Positions 23,413 through 26,608 of a DNA stretch of 26,608 nucleotides are shown here, in pieces (positions within the stretch are counted from its first letter, which is position 1; each line of letters opens with the position of its first letter). The notes beneath the pieces are model-generated. The model saw nothing but the letters and a program-made list of their open reading frames with translations. It searched no databases and had not been told where the DNA came from. Source of the DNA: an uncultured Lachnospiraceae bacterium (GTDB lineage: Bacteria; Bacillota; Clostridia; Lachnospirales; Lachnospiraceae); contig CAJTUC010000045.1 of assembly GCA_910579395.1 (NCBI GenBank), positions 1 to 26,608 of the forward strand, read 5' to 3'. Both the position numbers and the translations under genes were made by a program.

Positions 23413-23802
23413 TTAATCTAAAGCCAGGAAATCTTCCTTAAATTTTTCATAATCAAATTTTCCTTTCGATTTTATCCGTATCACAGCAGTTAAAATCATT
23501 TCTTTTATCTGTTCCAACTTTCCCATACTATCCGCATGATAATAGTTTTCAAAATTCATTTTGATCACAATGCTGACAACATTTCTATTGTTAAGGAACC
23601 TTATGCTTTCTTTCCATGCTCCTCTATCATATACTTCCTGTGGAGCCACGACAGGTACAATTCCGATAATATGTAAAGTATTGCTGTATTCCCTGTCTTT
23701 GAAAAATAAGTATGCCTTTTGACAGAACCTGTATACTTCATCATCAACACCGTAATATTCTTTAAAATAGGCCGGAATGATTATGATCTCTTTTTTCCGC
23801 AT
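23413..23802 (-). CDS. Small protein, possibly an immunity protein
   Basis: A 129-residue soluble protein not firmly recognised. It starts MRKKEIIIIPAYFKEYYGVD, and the C-terminal half (FENYYHADSMGKLEQIKEMI, GKFDYEKFKEDFLALD) loosely recalls small polymorphic-toxin immunity proteins such as Imm44, but this is by memory of pattern and is weak. No toxin gene lies next to it. It follows the LtaS-like gene by 49 nt on the same strand and has a GAGGTAG ribosome binding site. Confidence 0.6.
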   Translation of the reverse strand: MRKKEIIIIPAYFKEYYGVDDEVYRFCQKAYLFFKDREYSNTLHIIGIVPVVAPQEVYDRGAWKESIRFLNNRNVVSIVIKMNFENYYHADSMGKLEQIKEMILTAVIRIKSKGKFDYEKFKEDFLALD

Positions 23803-23851
23803 TTTCTACTACCTCAACGTTCCATTTAGCTATAAACCAAAACTTTTCATA

Positions 23852-26035
23852 TCATTCCGACTCTGATGGCACATCATAAACATGCGTATAATAATCGTAG
23901 CTGAGCACAGACTTAGAAAATGTCATTTTATTTCTCACCATACTGGATATCTGCTTTATGTAATCTTCCGGAATGACGGCATTTTCATCTGTCGGCGTAA
24001 AAATATTCTTGGATGCACTATAATGTCCTAGGTCAGTCTTCCAGTCATAATTTCCAAAGAAAACAAGCGGGAGAGCATCTGAAAGCACATCCCTTCCCAC
24101 ATAAAGCCTGGAATCCCATTCCACACCAAAGAGATTACACAATGTCGGGAGTATGTCTACGGAAGAGGCAGGTGTATCGACAATAATCGGCTCATTATCT
24201 TCAAGCGCCCCGCACCAGATAATAGCACGGCTTCTGTCCCGCTCCTCATAGGTGTTCACTGGATAACCATATAGTTCAGATAAATACGGCATATTTCCCA
24301 GGGAGGCATCCGAATCCAGCCCATAGGGAAAATGATCCGGCGCAATGCAGATGACCGTATCATCCGCAATACCCTTTTCTTCAAGAGTTTCCACAAGATA
24401 ATCCACTGCCTTTTCAAGCTCAAGGTTCGCCGCTATATAAGCACATACAGGCTCCGTGTAAGAAAGATTGTTTTTCGCACACCATGCGTCCACGGCATCT
24501 CTATTTTCCCTTGACATGTCATTATTTCCAAAAGTGTATACACTATGACCGCTTACCGTCATGTAATAAACATCAAAAGGCTGTTTGTCAATGTACATCG
24601 GCAGAGTTGCCTGCATCAATTCCAAATCACTTGCCGGCCATTTAGGGCTGATAAGCTCCTCAAGACCATTTCCGACTCCCATATATCCCCCGCTGTAGCC
24701 CAGCTTTGTATGTGTCTCATGCCGGTCGTAATAGGTGTAGGTGCTGTTGTGGAAAGCCATGCCAAAATATCCCTTGTCATTTAAAAGCGCGCCTATATTG
24801 GTGTGTGTTCCGTTCTGCGTAATCTCCTTAATAGAGCTTCCGCCGGAAGTCGGAATCAAACCAAATAGAAGCTGATATTCACCTCCGGTTGTTCCGGCAA
24901 TTGACTGCTGGTAATAATCATTAAAGTTAATTCCCTTTGTGGAAAGCCTGTAAAGGGTCGGTGTGAGCTCCTGGTCAATGAGAAAGCCGGAAAATGCTTC
25001 CGCACAGATCAAAATCAGATTTTTTCCCTCAAAAGCGCCTGTATAGGCATTTTGGTTTGACGGTGTGAGCGTAGAGACATAAGCATCAATATCCGCACAG
25101 TTCCCACCCGCGGCAGCAAGCGCGGCAAAATCAACAGAAGCCACACTCTGACCGTATACAACCGGTGTTACCGGCTCACCCTCCTGCGCAGTTTTCGTGC
25201 TTTTGAAGGGAGTTCCCGTTTCCATCTTCTTGCCGGCTAGGGGATCATCCAGAGATGTGCCGGCTGTGCCCTGCACAAATTCCACCTCCATGCTTTCAAA
25301 GACAGGCGCAGACGTTTTGGATGAAGCAAGATTCCGAATATCCAGACACAGCCCCTCACCCAGCCCAAACTCCATTACTGCCGCCTCAAAATTATATTGA
25401 TTGGTATAAATATCCTTATGCAGACCACAGCATAAAATAAGGAACAAAGCCGCTCCATAACAGAAAACTCCCCCAGCCAAATGTGCCAGCGAAAAATAAA
25501 CATCCCACCTTGTACGTCCCCGCCAAATGTCCTTTTTGGGTAACTGCCCTATTATCCTTTCTCTTAATACAAACCACAAGATAAGCGGCAGCAAAAAAAG
25601 CGTAATATGACTGATTCCATCAAAGCAAAAAATCAACCGCCTGATGTCCGCACCAAATCCGCCCAATGCGTCAGTTGCGGCATTCAATATGGTATTTATG
25701 TCATATGCCACCTTAAACTGTCTATATACCAGAAATTCCACAACAAAAATGAGGAATAAAAACCCCAGATAGAATGGTATCAGTATCTGCACTGCTTTTT
25801 TCGGCAACAGCGAAATAATGCCTGAAACCACCAGCCCCACACAGAGGGAAAATAAAGCCAGAAATACAAATGAACTTCCGTTGTGCAATGTTTCGACTGA
25901 CAGCTTGAAAACAATCTCCATGTAAAAACACGATAGAAACAAAAAAACAGCTAACCGTATAGGGCTCTGTGACAAAAAATTTTTAACCTTTGCCGTAGAG
26001 AATCTCTTTCTTCTATTCTTCTTTTGTAAATTCAT
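23852..26035 (-). CDS. LtaS-like phosphoglycerol transferase (sulfatase-fold membrane protein)
   Basis: A 727-residue protein with about five membrane helices (about 27-47, 55-77, 83-106, 142-157, 183-204), then a linker and an extracellular sulfatase-fold domain (about 335-690). Metal and nucleophile residues of the lipoteichoic acid synthase family are visible: Glu346 in LILICAEAFSG, nucleophile Thr382 in SIAGTTGGEYQ, His497 in VSGHSVYTF and Asp567-His568 in APDHFPYG. It should transfer glycerol phosphate from phosphatidylglycerol, to a lipoteichoic acid or another glycan acceptor. The linker (about 240-330) is longer and less conserved than in LtaS proper (usually about 640-650 residues). 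The start codon at 26035 has no close ribosome binding site; AAAAGGAGG lies 34 nt upstream, ahead of a 3-codon mini-ORF. Confidence 0.9.
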   Translation of the reverse strand: MNLQKKNRRKRFSTAKVKNFLSQSPIRLAVFLFLSCFYMEIVFKLSVETLHNGSSFVFLALFSLCVGLVVSGIISLLPKKAVQILIPFYLGFLFLIFVVEFLVYRQFKVAYDINTILNAATDALGGFGADIRRLIFCFDGISHITLFLLPLILWFVLRERIIGQLPKKDIWRGRTRWDVYFSLAHLAGGVFCYGAALFLILCCGLHKDIYTNQYNFEAAVMEFGLGEGLCLDIRNLASSKTSAPVFESMEVEFVQGTAGTSLDDPLAGKKMETGTPFKSTKTAQEGEPVTPVVYGQSVASVDFAALAAAGGNCADIDAYVSTLTPSNQNAYTGAFEGKNLILICAEAFSGFLIDQELTPTLYRLSTKGINFNDYYQQSIAGTTGGEYQLLFGLIPTSGGSSIKEITQNGTHTNIGALLNDKGYFGMAFHNSTYTYYDRHETHTKLGYSGGYMGVGNGLEELISPKWPASDLELMQATLPMYIDKQPFDVYYMTVSGHSVYTFGNNDMSRENRDAVDAWCAKNNLSYTEPVCAYIAANLELEKAVDYLVETLEEKGIADDTVICIAPDHFPYGLDSDASLGNMPYLSELYGYPVNTYEERDRSRAIIWCGALEDNEPIIVDTPASSVDILPTLCNLFGVEWDSRLYVGRDVLSDALPLVFFGNYDWKTDLGHYSASKNIFTPTDENAVIPEDYIKQISSMVRNKMTFSKSVLSYDYYTHVYDVPSESE

Positions 26036-26349
26036 AATGTCTTGTTATTGCAAGCGCTTAGACCTGCATCCTCCTTTTGATAAATCAAGGTTAATCACAA
26101 AACTTCTTCTTTAGATATTGTCAATATTCCATTTCCCATAACCTCATTCTACACTGCTATTTTACACGCCCCATGCATCATTTTTGCATCATTTTTGCAT
26201 CATTTTTCTTTTCGGTATCAGTCCTTTTTCCCGAAAGTATAATTCTGTCCCTATCGACCTCTATCAGCGGTATCCATAAAAGAGAGGTTCATCAGTCGTT
26301 CCTATGAATCCCCCTGCACGAATACAATTGAAAATAATAACTTCACAAT
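26036..26349. other. Non-coding region upstream of the LtaS-like gene
   Basis: No convincing gene is seen. It holds the leader of the LtaS-like gene, with AAAAGGAGG (minus, 26078-26070) directly followed by the mini-ORF ATG-CAG-GTC-TAA (26069-26058). Further upstream is an odd-length dyad ATATTGTCAATAT (26115-26127), which on the minus strand contains TTGACA, a possible -35 without a good -10. The 11-bp tandem repeat and unassigned A/T-rich sequence make up the rest. Confidence 0.5.
26175..26207. repeat. Three perfect tandem copies of GCATCATTTTT
   Basis: The 11-bp unit GCATCATTTTT occurs three times without interruption in the A/T-rich region upstream of the LtaS-like gene. The 11-bp period is near one helical turn. 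It may be a slippage-prone tract; no function can be assigned. Confidence 0.8.
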
Positions 26350-26529
26350 CTACAGACTTAAACTCATTTGGCGATATTCTTCATTCCCTCTTTTCTCTAA
26401 CTCCCTGTAATTACACGCAAGCAGCTTTTCAGCCTCTTCCCTTGAAAACAGCCATTTCCCAATATCCTTCTCATACAAAATCAACGGCATACGTGGATGT
26501 ATTCCTGTCATACACCCATCCGCTTCACG
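26350..26529 (-). pseudogene. C-terminal remnant of a SRAP (YedK/HMCES-type) peptidase gene
   Basis: Translation of the minus strand from 26529 to the TAG at 26352-26350 gives about 59 residues: READGCMTGIHPRMPLILYE, then KDIGKWLFSREEAEKLLACN and further residues to the stop. The I-H-x-R-M-P-x-I-L block is the conserved C-terminal signature of SOS response-associated peptidase (SRAP) proteins, which protect abasic sites in single-stranded DNA. The N-terminal three-quarters, including the catalytic Cys2, is absent. The homology stops at about 26529, where an insertion-sequence end begins. The rest may lie beyond the window on the far side of the element. Confidence 0.75.
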
Positions 26530-26608
26530 GGGAGGCCGCTGAAAAAGTAGATACCACCGCCTATATTTGGTATAATGTAATTATCAAATACAGGCGGTGG
26601 CACTATGG
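26530..26608 (+). mobile_element. Left end of an insertion sequence with transposase start
   Basis: The sequence changes abruptly inside the SRAP gene to GGGAGGCCGCTGAAAAAGTA, which resembles a terminal inverted repeat. It continues into an extended -10 promoter (TGG-TATAAT, 26571-26576) and an ATG at 26605 after AGGCGGTGG. The window ends one base after that codon, so the transposase and its family cannot be identified. A 16-bp foldback (26554-26569 with 26585-26600, one mismatch) surrounds the promoter. Confidence 0.6.
26554..26600 (+). promoter_or_regulatory. Foldback hairpin with transposase promoter in its loop
   Basis: CCACCGCCTATATTTG (26554-26569) and CAAATACAGGCGGTGG (26585-26600) are inverted complements with one mismatch. 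The loop holds TATAAT (26571-26576), and the second arm holds the presumed ribosome-binding region of the ATG at 26605. Transcripts entering from outside would form the hairpin; transcripts from the loop promoter would lack the first arm and stay open. This arrangement matches the known strategy of IS10 and IS50; here it is inferred from sequence. Confidence 0.6.

Noticed and set aside
26175..26207. CRISPR-like direct repeats
   Set aside because: The copies are contiguous 11-bp units without spacers.

Overview
The window looks like chromosomal DNA of a gut-type member of the Clostridia, most likely Lachnospiraceae. This is inferred from moderate GC, strong AGGAGG-type ribosome binding sites, TTGACA/TATAAT promoters and the gene families present (EFR1-type ferredoxin, group II ECF transporter, L,D-transpeptidase with a clostridial C-terminal module, Cache-type chemoreceptor). 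No rRNA, tRNA, CRISPR array or phage module is visible. A truncated gene and the left end of an insertion sequence lie at the extreme right.

Layout. (1) 98-3737: a MATE exporter (minus), with a leader that looks like a transcription attenuator, is divergent from a methyl-accepting chemotaxis protein (plus). (2) 3821-6120: an operon for pyroglutamyl peptidase and the two integral membrane proteins DUF979 and DUF969, with a dyad over its promoter. (3) 6226-9345: an unknown membrane protein, a neurotransmitter:sodium symporter family transporter, a long inverted repeat of about 155 bp, and an MgtC/SapB protein. (4) 9477-14993: a DUF255 thioredoxin-domain protein, an alpha/beta hydrolase translationally coupled to a membrane diguanylate cyclase, a divergent secreted L,D-transpeptidase, a perfect 19-bp bidirectional terminator and a small monooxygenase-like protein.

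(5) 15130-22566 is the most coherent system. A MarR-type regulator (plus) faces an eight-gene minus-strand operon: EFR1 flavodoxin/ferredoxin, two nucleoside hydrolases, the ECF S, T and two A components, and ribokinase. The inferred pathway is uptake of a ribonucleoside, cleavage to base plus ribose, and phosphorylation of ribose. The intergenic region carries two copies of one 17-bp dyad (ACTTTAG-N3-CTAAAGT) flanking a third, different dyad. Within the operon one nucleoside hydrolase and one ATPase are canonical while their paralogs have lost defining residues: the Ca-site Asp and HDA motif in the hydrolase, the whole LSGGQ signature in the ATPase.

(6) 22658-26035 (minus): an LtaS-like phosphoglycerol transferase, a small protein of immunity-protein type, and a P-loop kinase-like protein. 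(7) 26036-26608: a 3-copy 11-bp tandem repeat, the C-terminal remnant of a SRAP (YedK/HMCES) gene, and an insertion-sequence end whose promoter lies in the loop of a 16-bp foldback that covers the transposase ribosome-binding region.
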